Position numbers and translations under genes: made by a program. From Nematopogon swammerdamellus (lineage: Eukaryota; Arthropoda; Insecta; Lepidoptera; Adelidae): 64,000 nucleotides of DNA. This document shows positions 22,401-33,318 of the stretch, in pieces; the first letter of the stretch is position 1, and each line of letters starts with the position of its first letter. The DNA is taken from the NCBI GenBank assembly GCA_946902875.1, contig OX336342.1:16485523-16549522 (forward strand), written 5' to 3'. The notes below the pieces were generated by a model. The model was not told where the DNA came from, did not search any database, and saw only the letters and a program-made list of their open reading frames with translations.

Positions 22401-22933
22401 CGCCCAGCGAAATCGGTTCTCACAGACCCAAGCCAGCACTCATTGTGGGCGTTGAAGTCGCCGAGAAACACGAGTTCAGCTGAGGGGTACCGCGCGAGCG
22501 CTTTGTCTGTCGCTCCACTAAGGTACTCAGCCAGACGAGTTGTTTCCCTATCCCCTTTGTGGGACCTATATACGCCACAGTAGATTCGCGACTCCGATCC
22601 AAGGTCAACGTGTACCCACAATGATGAGAAGTCGGGATCCTCCAGGTAGCACAGACGTCGACAGCAAATATCCGACCTGACGAACAGGCATACCCCGGCT
22701 TTGCGGCGGAAAGACTCTTCCAGAGTGTAGCCGGGGTAATGCAGGTAGGATGTGTCGGCAGGCCGGGATATTTGCGTCTCGGTTAGAAAAAGCATCGCCG
22801 GCCTGGACGCCTCTAGATGTTGATGCACGGCGTCCAGGTTGGAGTGCAGCCCCCGTATGTTGCAGGTGTCAACGCAAAAAGTGGGGTTGTGCACCGCTGT
22901 CAGACACTTTTTCCTTTTTATTTGTGTTACCAT
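19445..22933 (-). pseudogene. LINE B ORF2 (endonuclease and reverse transcriptase), SINE-interrupted
   Basis: The frame opens at 22933 and is uninterrupted for 827 codons down to 20450. It resumes at 19946-19445 for the last 167 codons; about 995 residues in all. Endonuclease: CNIRGLHSNLDAV, LTETQIS, FLGDFNAHNECW (about 22460) and GSSDHCLV (about 22230). Reverse transcriptase: YRPIAVTSLLCKVMERV, YGFRPKRSAGDLL, DISKAFDRVWY, NAGVPQGSVISPTLF and HCYADDSTVHGRY with the catalytic YADD at about 20850. The C-terminal thumb region contains LWNALPADVFP. Such enzymes nick DNA and copy their RNA at the nick. Apart from the SINE, I see no stop or frameshift, so it is young; the SINE alone inactivates it. 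The A of the family name is uncertain: CR1-Zenon-like or Jockey-like. Confidence 0.88.
19947..20449 (+). mobile_element. SINE S with upstream family B head, inserted in LINE B ORF2
   Basis: CCTC flanks the insert (19943-19946 and 20450-20453). Removing it with one CCTC restores the ORF2 reading frame exactly. The insert starts with about 20 unassigned bases, then a family B head (gtgtggggtcggtacttaaa through actaagggataag), then a complete SINE S from GTCAGCCTCGG at 20055 to a 24-base poly(A). The 5S-like block gttattaagcaacgctgagc and cggtcagtgattggatgggt is well preserved, and GGTTCGGATTCC serves as B box. Confidence 0.85.
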
Positions 22934-23519
22934 GGTTTTGAGGAGTAAAAGGGCACAGGGGATCGGACGGACATTTGGCAGTCAAAGCGTAGTCTTTAGC
23001 TTCACCGGTATTTGTTTGGGTTGGTGGAGCACCGACGCGGTGGACGGAAGGGCCCCCGGACCCCCCCGGAAGTGGCCGTCGGGACCCCCACGTCCGGTCA
23101 CCATCCGGCACGGCGGTCCACTCCGGGATTATGCGCCGGTTGATCGGGGCAGCCTCTTGCGGTGGTTAGGCGCAATTGGGCCCTTAACTACCCGGCGGGC
23201 GGCCAGCGGAAAAAACCGTTTCTCCGGGTCTCCCTGGCCACCGCGTCGATGCACTACGCCCAGACAACGGATCGGCTTCAAGACCACTGGACTACTTCAT
23301 ACCCAAACCTAACCCCCCCTGCAACTGGGTCCCAGGGATAAGCACCGGAACACAGCTAACTGTTTGGCGGTGCGGCTTATCACCGGGTGTGGTGGCGAAC
23401 CCAGGCGACCATGCGGTCTACCACACGCTAGTTGGTTGCTCATTTGGCACTACCCAGGAGGCACGTGCGACTTTTAGTACCCGAAGGTGTCGCGGACGCG
23501 AGCAATGCTACCCCCCTGA
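22934..23519 (-). promoter_or_regulatory. GC-rich 5' leader of LINE B
   Basis: About 585 bases between the 5' end of LINE B and the ORF2 ATG. Composition is far more GC-rich than the surroundings, with several G or C runs (around 23050-23095). Non-LTR elements carry an internal promoter in this position; no core element is obvious to me. Frames here on the plus strand are antisense. Confidence 0.5.
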
Positions 23520-23592
23520 TTTCTCGCAGCACAACACCGATTACTCTGCTTATTGTGATGTTGTGTATATGTATGTATGTATGTATTTTAGG
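23520..23592 (+). repeat. Family B, right half, with (TATG)n tail
   Basis: The agcacaacaccgattactct block matches the far end of family B and is followed by a tatgtatgtatgta tract. It is the continuation of 19192-19394 beyond LINE B. Confidence 0.7.
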
Positions 23593-24124
23593 CTTTGCAT
23601 CTATCTAAGCAAAAATACCGAAATGGTGTGATGGAATCACACAAGGTAAAAATATAAATATATAGTCAATAGTAATTCAAAGCTAAAATATAGAACATCA
23701 AAACGTTTCATTAAAATATTAACAAAATAATTTATATTACAATTTAACTAATCACCTAATAAATTCAAGCGTGACTGCACACTCCACTAAGAAATAAAAT
23801 GGCGCGAACGGCCATTACAATACGACGCGCAATTAGACAAACAAGAAATATAATAACATCAGTTGGTTCGCATATAAAACACTATAGAGCGCCGAGGTGG
23901 GGAAGGTAGCATGAGGTAATCCTAACACGCGGTGAGAGGGGAACAAGACATGGGCGCGTACGAAACAGCGGAGAGGTGAGGTAAGAAGACGCGCGTCTTG
24001 CGGGCGCGGGGACGGAGATCGTGGTATCATCACGCCGTTGGAAGCGCGGCTTGAGGTAGCGAGTTAAGGAGCGCGAGTAGTGATTATTTCGCTGCGAGTT
24101 GATAGTATGAAAGAATGAATTATT

Positions 24125-24735
24125 GTCAGGACACGAGCGTGACACGCCCATACTGCGGGGCCACCGTACGTTTTGTTCCTACGTGTCAGAAACGTGTCAA
24201 GCACATATTAATAATTTATTTTTATCTCCATACTAAAATTTGTGTCAGGACACGAATGTGTCATGGCCATACTGTGGAGCTACGGTTCGATTTGTTCCTG
24301 TGTGTCCAATTCGTGTCGAGCCCATACGAATGATTCAATTTTATCTCCATACTAAAATAGTATCAGGACACGAATGTGACACGGCCATACTACGAGGCCA
24401 CCGTTCGATTTGTTCGAGCGTGTCACAACCGTGTCCAGCCCATACTAAAAATTAAATTCTATCTCCATACGAAATTTCGCTCTGTGACACGAACGTGTCA
24501 CGGCCATACTACGAGGCAACCGAGCGTTTTGTTCCTGCGTGTCAAGAACGTGTCACGGCCATACTAAGAGGGCGCCGTTCGATTTGTTCCTGCGTGTCCG
24601 ATTCGTGTCGAGTCCATACTAATGATTCAATTTAATCTCCATACTAAATTCGTGTCAGGACACGAATGTGACACGGCCATACTATGAGGTCGCTGGTCTA
24701 TTTGTTCCTGCGTGTCTGGAATCTGGACATGACGG
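24125..24735 (+). repeat. U3 tandem array of about 120-bp units with GACACG/CGTGTC dyads
   Basis: About five and a half units, each opening with a variant of gtcaggacacgaatgtgaca, then cggccatactacgaggc, cgttcgatttgttcctgcgt and a second half-dyad, and closing with an AT-rich atctccatactaaa spacer. Unit starts are near 24125, 24244, 24362, 24482, 24545 (half) and 24653. The best dyad, TGACACGAACGTGTCA, is a perfect 16-base palindrome (near 24485). It looks like an enhancer or protein-binding array upstream of the promoter; function is inferred. Confidence 0.75.
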
Positions 24736-25519
24736 AGTTTATGGGAATTTGAAGTTTCGTGATCTCTGTGAAGATATCGCACAGGGTCTAAAATTATTTT
24801 AATAATTATTTATTAATGATTCAAACTAATACACTAAACATTTTATAAAGGGAAGAGTATATAAACAAAGTACCAGTTATTAAACAAAAACATAAAATAA
24901 AACAAAACAACGTTTCATTGAGTATGACGCCAACATTCAAATAAATATCCGTTGGAGCGTGCGCGCGGGGCGGAGAGAGGTATGAGGTAAACAAGACAAG
25001 GGGTGAGGTATTACCGAGCTGCGGGCGCGCGTGGGCCGCGGGGCGAGGCGGAGCGACCTGAGGTAATTTGTCAAGCGGTGCGGGAGGGGTTTTCGTCAAG
25101 CGATGTTAGTATGAAGGAATGGATTCGTGTCCTGACATGAATAAAACACGACTATGGTAAGGAGATTTCGATTGGTTTCTGCGTGTCCAGGTTCCGTACA
25201 TGACTAGCATTAGCAAACACGGAATATGGTATCACGTATGTACAGAAATTAATATATATACAAAATTAAACAAAAATATATAAATAAAACACTCCGTCAT
25301 GGCACTAAAAGTCGACTTATTAATAGAGCACATGTAATAACATCAATTAATTTATATAACAAAAGCAACAGTTCTCTGCATGCGGAGATGCACAATGGGT
25401 GCGGGGAAGTGGTGTTAAAACCACCGAAGTAGAGGTAAAGCGCATCGCTGACGAGCGAAACAGCTTTAGGTACCATGTGGAAGGTACGAAGAGGGTTTGT
25501 TTTCCCTCCAAAATCGAAT

Positions 25520-25792
25520 TTATATCGTGTCACAAACGTGTCCAGTTCATACTAAAAACATAAAATTATTCTCCATACAAAATTACGAGTCCGGACAGAA
25601 ACGTGACACGGCCATACTACGAGGCAGCCGATCGATTTGTTCCTGCGTGACACAAACGTGTCCAGCCCATACTAAAAATCAAAATTCAATCTCCATACAA
25701 AATCGCGCTCCGTGACACGAACGTGTCATGGCCATACTAGGAGGCCACCGTTCGATTTGTTCCTGCGTGTCAGGATTGTGACACGAGGAAAG
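25520..25792 (+). repeat. U3 proximal dyad array, ending at the TATA box
   Basis: Two and a half more units of the same repeat (starts near 25520, 25580, 25695), again with TGACACGAACGTGTCA, and the last dyad (gtgtcaggattgtgacac) ends ten bases before TATAAA. A single degenerate unit lies near 25118. The distances suggest that the whole U3 is built from three larger modules, each AT-rich, then GC-rich, then dyads. Confidence 0.7.
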
Positions 25793-25794
25793 AT

Positions 25795-25861
25795 TATAAA
25801 AGGAGAGGGAGGGGAGCGTGGGGAGTTCAGTCTGTTTTGGGAGTCGAAGGAGACGGTCGTG
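25795..25861 (+). promoter_or_regulatory. Pol II core promoter in 5' LTR (TATA, Inr, DPE-like)
   Basis: TATAAAAG at 25795-25802, a TCAGTCT arthropod initiator with its A at 25829, and GGTCG at 25855-25859 (about +27, one base off the usual DPE position). The purine-rich interval between TATA and Inr is G-rich. This is the combination seen at many insect retroelement start sites and defines the probable U3/R border. Confidence 0.75.
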
Positions 25862-26095
25862 CGTATTTAGCGAGAGCCCAGGTACGAAAGTTAGTACTGC
25901 TCCGCTCGCGTGAGTTTTCGAATAAGTTCGGGAAAGAAGTATCGCTCGGCTTCGCTCGCGTGTATTTTCGATTGGGTTTTCCTAGTGAATAATTTCACTC
26001 GGCTTCGCTCGCGTGTATTTTTGATTGGGTTTTCTTAGTAAATGAATTTGGTAAAAAAACCCGGTGAATGAAATTAGTTTAATTTCGTGAATATT

Positions 26096-27030
26096 AGTGT
26101 GGGAATTTCTGTAAAGCTTTCGGAGTTGCAAATGAAGGTTGAGCTGGATTTTGTAATTTTGGGGGTGATATAGGAGTTTTCAACTAGTTTTACGGAAAAT
26201 ATTTTGGATGTTCTTTTTGAGCCTTTTGAGTTCTGGATGAAGGTCGAGCTGGATTCTGGAATCTTGACTGGTGATGGAAGGACTTTCAAAGAACTTTTAC
26301 AATGACACTATGTCCGAACTGGCCTACCATGAGGACTGGTACATTGGGAAGGTTTTCTTAGTTCATAAATGATTTTGTAAAGAAACCGGTGAATAAAGTT
26401 TGTTTGATTCGTGAATTTTAGTGTGGGAATTTCTGTAAAGCTTTCGGAGTTGCAAATGAAGGTTGAGCTGGATTTTGTAATTTTGGGGGTGATATAGGAA
26501 TTTTCAACTAGGTTGCGAATTATATTTTGGATGTTCTTTTTGAGCCTTTTGAGTTCTGGATGAAGGTCGAGCTGGATTCTGGAATCTTGACTGGTGATGG
26601 AAGGACTTCCAAAGAACTTTTACAATGACACTATGTCCGAACTGGCCTACCATGAGGACTGGTACATTGGGAAGGTTTTATTTTATATTAAAATATAGTG
26701 GACTGTGACCTGATCATAAATTTCACGCACATAAAGGAAGTCAGTGAATAGAGTTTGTTTGATTCGTGAATTTTAGTGTGGGAATTTCTGTAAAGCTTTC
26801 GGAGTTGCAAATGAAGGTTGAGCTGGATTTTGTAATTTTGGGGGTGATATAGGAATTTTCAACTAGGTTGCGAATTATATTTTGGATGTTCTTTTTGAGC
26901 CTTTTGAGTTCTGGATGAAGGTTGAGCTGGATTCTGGAATCTTGACTGGTGATGGAAGGACTTCCAAAGAACTTTTACAATGACACTATGTCCGAACTGG
27001 CCTACCATGAGGACTAGTACATTGGGAAGG
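26096..27030 (+). repeat. Three tandem units in R of the 5' LTR
   Basis: Units start at agtgtgggaatttctgtaaa (26096, 26420, 26775), so the period is about 324-355 bp. Each has gcaaatgaaggttgagctgg, then a second related block ctggatgaaggtcgagctgg, and ends with cctaccatgaggactggtac. Each unit thus contains an internal short echo of itself. No long frame is shared among the units. Confidence 0.8.
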
Positions 27031-27834
27031 TATTTTAAAATATAGAGAAGATTAAAAGAAACAAAACCCGATCTTTAAATTCGTAAATCCTACGTATATA
27101 AGAGTGTTTGAACCACGCGTAATTATTAAAAAATATGTCGAATTTAAATATGTAAAATCAGTGGTTTTACCGTATTTTTGATATAAAAGTATATTTTTAT
27201 TAAGTGTTAACTTCGCGATTAGATTCAGTGGCGGGTGTTGTGGTTTCGTTTGAATTTATTATTTTACGCTATTCTATTTGTAATGGTGTTTTATTTAAGG
27301 TGATTTTAGTGAATCGTGTCAGACCGGTTAGGATAGTGGAATTCAAAGGTAAATTTTGTAATATATATGCACATGCAACATTCTGGCTAGTTACGTTTTA
27401 GGACGTAGGGAGATTGCGTAAATCAGGTTTAAATATACCTGTATAGGTTATATAGATTATGACCAGCACACAATTTTAATAAACCCTTAAGAAAATATTC
27501 CTAATTGATTTCGGTGAAAGGTGGACCCCTGACCGCATCATTTGGAATAAAACAATTTCTGTAGGTATATCAATAGATAGCCACAGAAATGTAAACCATA
27601 ACATATACACTATACACTCACAATTAAAAGCATACACTTATGCCTTTAGGGAGGACAAAAGAATATCTTTTGAACTCCAACATAACACTACGAGATTAAA
27701 TTGGTAAATCTGTCTGAAGATGTATATTTTGTACAGATTAGAAAACGGGGACTCCTAGGGACAAATAATAAATTTGTAACTTAAGTACAAATTTATCTGC
27801 GTTGGGAGTCACGGGGACTGGCGATGGATAAATA

Positions 27835-27907
27835 TCGTATGGACAGAGGGTCCATACGAATTTAGTGGGGCCAGTTCCACAAACCCCTTCAAAGGGGGTT
27901 CAATAAA
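27835..27907 (+). terminator. Polyadenylation signal and hairpins in 5' LTR
   Basis: TCGTATGGAC/GTCCATACGA form a hairpin near 27836-27860, and AACCCCTTCAAAGGGGGTT near 27884-27902 forms a second, directly followed by AATAAA at 27902-27907 and a T/G-rich stretch. This is a credible 3'-end processing site, used in the 3' LTR copy (43975). Confidence 0.55.
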
Positions 27908-28230
27908 AGTTTGTATTGTTGAAGTCCTAAAATATAGAAGAAAATATAAAACAATAGATTTCATCTATTGAATAGCACAACAAAATTAAGCTATCAAGTA
28001 ATACATTGATCATAATTTAATAATAACAATAACACAACTTCAGAACACTTTTCATTTCGAATTTTGGCGGGTCTCACAAGCTCGCAAGCGAGGCGCGTGA
28101 GCGCGCTGTCGAAGCGTGTACATAGAACACAGGGGGAAACCAGAAGGGTTAATGACTATAGTTGAATGAGCAATTAGTTTAGTAAGTATTTTAATGTTGA
28201 TATTAGAATTTACTAGAATAGATTTAGGAA

Positions 28231-28455
28231 ATGAGAGTTAGTACTCTGAGTTATTACGGTACACAACGGCTTTCTGAAAAGGAAGTAATAATTGGGTCCA
28301 TTTTACAAGAATTATGTGTACGAATTAGCGACACTGTTTCTGACAAACCTAGAGATCACTTGAAAGCTATACGCTGGCCATATTTCGATTCTTTATATTC
28401 TAGTTGTTCTAGAGCTATAGAGTTGATTTTTGATAATCCTGCCTTTAATATCTAA
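28231..28455 (+). CDS. 74-codon frame of unknown function in U5, before a splice-donor-like site
   Basis: The frame opens ATGAGAGTTAGTACTC and encodes a compact peptide without low complexity: a charged helix-like start (YYGTQRLSEKEVIIG), four Cys residues and an aromatic patch (RWPYFDSLYSSC). It is identical in the 3' LTR (44304-44528). Three bases after its stop lies AAG/GTAAGA, a good 5' splice site, suggesting this region may be a terminal or alternative exon of an element transcript. I do not recognise the peptide. Identity between LTRs is expected from replication and says nothing about selection, so it may be fortuitous. Confidence 0.25.
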   Translation: MRVSTLSYYGTQRLSEKEVIIGSILQELCVRISDTVSDKPRDHLKAIRWPYFDSLYSSCSRAIELIFDNPAFNI

Positions 28456-29364
28456 GGTAAGACAATAGGTATAGAGGGGAGGTTATTACAGTAGTGCGCG
28501 TGACCAGCATATAAAAAAAAAAAAATTATGTAAAAATAAGTTCCTTTTTTTAGTTATAGTAGTGTTATCATAAATCCAAGGAATTCAAAGGAATTTTAAG
28601 GTCAAGGTACGAAAGTTATCGCGGGTGTGCCCGTGACCATGGTTTAGGAAAGTTTAAAATGTGTAGATATATATATATAAACGTTTTGTAATGGTCTGAC
28701 ACGAGAAATCTTATTATTTTGTGCCAAAACGTAATTTGCGAGCGAATTGTATGGTTACGATTCGTAATGTAAGTCTAGGCGTGCCCAGTCTACTGCCAGT
28801 AAACATCGGAGCAGTTTCCAGCAGATGACATCTAACTATGGTTTGGTCCATAGCAACAATGTGAGTTATTCCATTATCCGGCGAGATTACAAAATAAGTG
28901 TTTCTTTTCAGAGGGAAAATGTTGTACGTAATTGTGAAATGATTTACATGACCTACGCAATTACATCGTCATAAGTATGTTATTAGCCATTTATTATAAA
29001 AAGAAATTTTAATGTCACTTGCATAATGATTATTTGTTCTATGGAAAAGTGGAACTAGAGAATTATTGATTGATGAGCGCTTGGCCAAGGCCAAAGAATA
29101 CTTGCGGGCGCAGGGCTGCCAAATTTTTGAAAGACTAGTGTGGACTGGTTTTAAAGATGAAGCATGTTTGGGTGCATTGTGTGTTTAGAGAAATTCGTGC
29201 TAAAGGGTTTGGGAAGTGTAATCTGACTTATTTAATTATACTGAAAAAAAAAAAGGAGGAAAAAGGAAAAATAATAATATGTGGTGCACGGGGTCGTATT
29301 ATACAGATGTTGTTTATGTGTGTGTCACCTTATGTATTGAATTGTTTTGGAATAAAACGAACAG

Positions 29365-29455
29365 ATACCAAGGTCCTTGTGGGGCAGCGTTGATTGCTCT
29401 GCTTGCCTGATCTGTCGGAGGGGGAAGCGTGTGTTGTGTGTATGTATGTATGATT
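29365..29455 (+). repeat. Family B tail remnant inside the large element
   Basis: tgattgctctgcttgcctga followed by tgtcggagggg and a tgtatgtatgtatg tract corresponds to cgattactctgcttaccccg / actgtcggga plus (TATG)n elsewhere. The differences are chiefly A to G and C to T on the plus strand. Confidence 0.5.
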
Positions 29456-32400
29456 TCTATTACTTTGTTATTATGTGGAAATTACAATCACGAAATTTGA
29501 AGTAAGAAGGTGGAACATTTTTGGCAACCCTACACAAGTTTGTAAATTTCGTGTTGATTAGGCCCATGAGGAGAGAACCATGGTCAAGAAAGATTGATTT
29601 ATGGGTGCACGTGTTGTACTGTTTGTGTTTGATCATTAGTTTCGTTTGGCGTAAGTGTACGAATGATTCTTATCTCTTTCCCACTAGTATAAAGTGTATG
29701 CAATGCAAGTAAGAGTTAGAACGAGACAGTAGACTAGAGCGCTATTTTAGACTTGCTCTTCTAGTGGGGTATGAATGAGAGAGAGGGAGATACGATTTAT
29801 ATACGAGACTAACAAAAGTTAGAGAATTTAGCCACGTGATCGGTGCAGGTGTTCGGTTTAGACAAAAAAATGGAGAAGCGCGTGGTTTAGCTCAGATTGC
29901 TAATGCATTGATGCTTGTCTGGTTTGTGTACATTGGTAAAAGAGTGGAATGAATATTGGTATATATATAATTGTCAGAGGCAATGAAATAGCAGTGCTGA
30001 GAAAGAAAAAAATTTTTTTCATGTTTAGGTAAACGAAATGAATAGTGAATGATGAGTAGGTAAATGTATGTTAGATTTTACTGTTAATTTTTTGGGTAAT
30101 TTGTGTATTTTTAAATGTGTGCATAATAAACTGTGCGAGTATCATACCACAGTGGGTGTTTGTATATGAAATGGTTTTACTTGATTGAGAATAAATCAAT
30201 ACATATTGATTTATTACTTCGTGACTTTATGTGTTGCTGTGCGATAAGACGACGGACTAGCCACCTCTCGTTTTGTCATGACTTACTCGAATGTTGTACA
30301 GACGGATGCGTTTTGTACTATCGTGCGTAGTTACTGGGAAAAGTGTCGCAACTGTACTTGCGACGTGCTACACCTCAGTGGTGAGTAGCTGTGACAACGT
30401 GTCTTTCGTTTTGTTGAAGATAAAGATTACATATTTATCTAGTATGAATGTTTGTGTACGGTTTGACTGGATGGATTGTCAACGCACGTTGACTAGACCG
30501 TTTTGATCATTTTGTGATTTTGTGAGACAGAGTTCGCAACACCATCACGCCGTTGGAGGTGCGGCGTGGTTAGCGAAGTAAATGAAGAATATGAAGGCCA
30601 TTAGCGATGTTAACAGTAGTACGGTTCTTCTGTTGTGTCAAGTATTTCGTCGGGAAAACAATGCGCAGAAAATACAATTTATTTTGTCATGCACTGAGTC
30701 TTGAGATGTGTATGGGTTGAGTGATTGGCGTTGTGCCTCGGTTACTATAGTATTAAGCGGCATAGTATAGAATATTACAAGTTGTAAGATGCAGGTTTGT
30801 GCAAAAAAAAAAAAAAAAACGAATGATGAAATCGTTTTGCGGGGCCTACGCTGTCTGTTTGTATGTCTGCCTGTTCTACTAAAGTTGACATTTGTTTCAG
30901 GGTAAATGTAGAGTTCTGTAGAATGGTTGTGTCTGTCCGTTCTACTAGAATTGACAGTTAATTCGGAAGGAATGTGGAGTTCTGTAATAAGCGTATGTAG
31001 ATTTTGTTTCTGTCAGTGCTCCTGGAGTGCAATTAAGGGTTTTATTGTTGTGCTGTATCAATGTAAAGCATTGGGATGCTAAGAGTTCGTTTTACGTCCG
31101 GGTCTATAGTGCCACTTGAACATTAATAATATGAACATGCCGTCTGCGGCGTCAGAAACTTGTAGTTTCATAAGAACAGATGAGAGGCTGGGCGGTTACA
31201 ATTTGAAATTGCCGCCAGGCGAGGCGAAATTGTTGGGGCTCTTCGAGAGACTTTTTACCGTTGAATTAAAGACTTTTATCAAGTAATATGTTGAGAAGAG
31301 AGAGTAGTTTTACGCTAGTAGATAGAGGTGACTGTGAGTGAGGAGAGACTCTGCGGATGGCGAGTGACGGACTGGCCACTTCTCACCTTGGCACGGTTAT
31401 ACTGTTAGGTAGTGCGGGAAAAGGACCCTGTATCTTGTTGCATTGTGAATGTTGACTTGCCTGGATGCAGCTTGTTGGTATGTGTGGGAGATAGGTTTTA
31501 TGGATGCCATGTCGGAGTGTTGGTTATCTGTGGAGTTGAATATACGTTAATGTGGTCAGCAGTATAACGCTGTTTATTTCACTGCTTGGGATGTGGGTTG
31601 GAATAAAATATATATATCAGTTTGTGATTGTATGTGTTTGTCAAGCAGTAGTGTATGTAATTGGCTGTAGAACAGAAGTTTGATATTAGATATAACGGTT
31701 CAGTTAATTAGAACATTATAATTGTGCCAATTAAGATAGATAATGGAAGGGACTACAGTTTTACAACGATTCAGAAAGATGAAGTTAAAAGTGTTTGTTG
31801 AAAATCAGGCAAGAAGGCTATTAAGCGCCTAGTCCGAGGCGACACGCAATAGAATTACTAGTTGATGGTTTGTTGCGGTGTGTTGTTGAAGGCGTATTTC
31901 ACTATCAAACAGTGTAGATCCATTTTATCAACTTAGTTATGAATTGGAAATGTTGGATGGTATGTATTTGAGGAAGTATGTTTGAGCTAATGTAGGTATA
32001 TGGATTCCATGTTAATTGAAGTCATATATTTTGTGTATGGGAACGAAGCATAAATATTTGTCTAGTTGTAGGAGTTTGTTCATTTTATAAAAGCGAGTAC
32101 ATGGATATATTAGTATTTATGTATTCTTACAACGTGATTGGGAGTTAGAAGATAAGATAGTCGTATCTTGTCTCACTAACATTATTGGGGAAATTGAATG
32201 GATGTGATGACGGTCTAATAGAAAACGTATGCATTAACTTTTCTATGTAGAAATTCAATTCTGAAGATGTGTATTATTGAATTCCATTAATTACCTTATG
32301 TCAACGTATTGACTGGAAGTGGAGGTTTTCCTATATTAAGTATCCTGTCTGCGGATGTCGGAGCGAGACACTGTTGTCCAGGAAAAATTTTTGCCTGACG

Positions 32401-33202
32401 TGCTCAGCCCATTGCCACTGGAGGTGGACAGTAGATGTTGCCTGTTTTATGGGTCGTTTGTATGTGAGCTGTTTGCTTGTGAAAATTACGTGAATGAAGG
32501 GATGGGTCTAAGAGTTGCCGGAAATAATACATTGGTGCCACCATTTTGAGTAGAGGATTGATGCGGCTGTATGGTTGATTCGAGTTTGGTTCAGTTCAGT
32601 GTGGCCAGCATTAACGGGGTAGGTAGGCATTCGTGTGAAACCTGTTCCGCCAAATTATTAGAGCAAATAGCTTAGATATTATAAGTAGATTATTAACTTA
32701 ATTTAAATACGATTTAGATTTTGAAAAGAATGAAGTGAGGTCGTACATTGGCCGGTCATTCATTATATTCACACAAGATGCAAAACCGTGACGGCATTTC
32801 AGTTCTAGGCTGTCTGAGAATCAATGTGCGATTGGATAATCATTTAAATGTGGATGTTATAGAAAAACTTTATAGAAAATCCATATTCCAAACTGATCTT
32901 CTTATGTGGAAATCTGTAAAATGATAAAACTTGTATGAAATGCCCGGATATTTAATTCCACATTTTATCTTGAAAATCATTTAAAAATGGATAATTCCAT
33001 ATAAATGGTAACGTTGCTGTGGTTGTGTATTAACTGACTCAGGGCGCCCGGTTCAAAAATATTTGAAGGAATATGGATCTTATCGCGAACAATAAGAACC
33101 AATGACAGTGTTTGTTTTGCTTTCACAGTGTAAGGGGACCAGACTTGCGTACTAAAACAAATAATTACCAACCTTACGGAGTGAATTTCGGAGTAAATCC
33201 GA

Positions 33203-33318
33203 AAAGGAGAAAAAAAGGGAAAGAAAATAAGCCGAATGGAAAAAGATTTGGTAGGGTACTCAAATACTCAAGAACCCGGGAAAATGGGAAAAAAGAAGGG
33301 AAAAGGGAAAAATTTAAA
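33203..33318 (+). repeat. Purine-rich tract in the interior
   Basis: About 115 bases with very few pyrimidines (aggagaaaaaaagggaaaga and similar blocks). It could act as an internal polypurine primer in a retroelement, but it is 6.4 kb from the 3' LTR. Confidence 0.5.

Larger units (their letters stand above)
19395..23519 (-). mobile_element. LINE B: CR1/Jockey-like non-LTR retrotransposon with SINE insertion
   Basis: Reading from 23519 to 19395 there is a GC-rich leader of about 585 bases, one long ORF2, a 3' UTR of about 25 bases, an AATAAA overlapping the tail, and a 24-base A run (T at 19395-19418). TTTCT lies on both sides (19391-19395 and 23520-23524) and may be the target duplication, but it is ambiguous beside the T run. 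Without the 503-bp SINE insertion it is about 3.6 kb. No ORF1 is visible upstream of ORF2, so either the family has none or the element is 5'-truncated. It sits inside a family B copy. Confidence 0.85.
23627..28490 (+). repeat. 5' long terminal repeat (4,864 bp)
   Basis: U3 (about 2.2 kb) runs to the initiator at 25829 and contains GC-rich blocks and an array of dyad-bearing repeats. R, as judged by the polyadenylation signal at 27902, would be about 2.1 kb and holds three tandem units. U5 contains a 74-codon frame and ends at TTATTACA. It is nearly identical to 39703-44563 except for a cluster of changes at about 25871-26566. Confidence 0.88.

Noticed and set aside
24125..25792. CRISPR-like interpretation of the regularly spaced palindromic repeats
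   Set aside because: The genome is eukaryotic, the spacers are themselves repeated AT-rich sequence, and no cas genes occur.
23833..26289. Small frames duplicated in both LTRs (for example 66, 89, 92 and 78 codons)
   Set aside because: They are identical because the LTRs are identical; several run through dyad arrays or GC-rich repeats and have no motif. Only the 74-codon frame before the donor site was kept, at low confidence.
28491..28510. Attempted tRNA primer-binding site
   Set aside because: gtgaccag is too short and does not begin with TGG at the repeat edge, so I do not annotate a primer site.
33203..33318. Purine tract as the element's polypurine primer
   Set aside because: It is more than 6 kb from the 3' LTR; a functional tract should abut it. 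Kept only as a composition feature.
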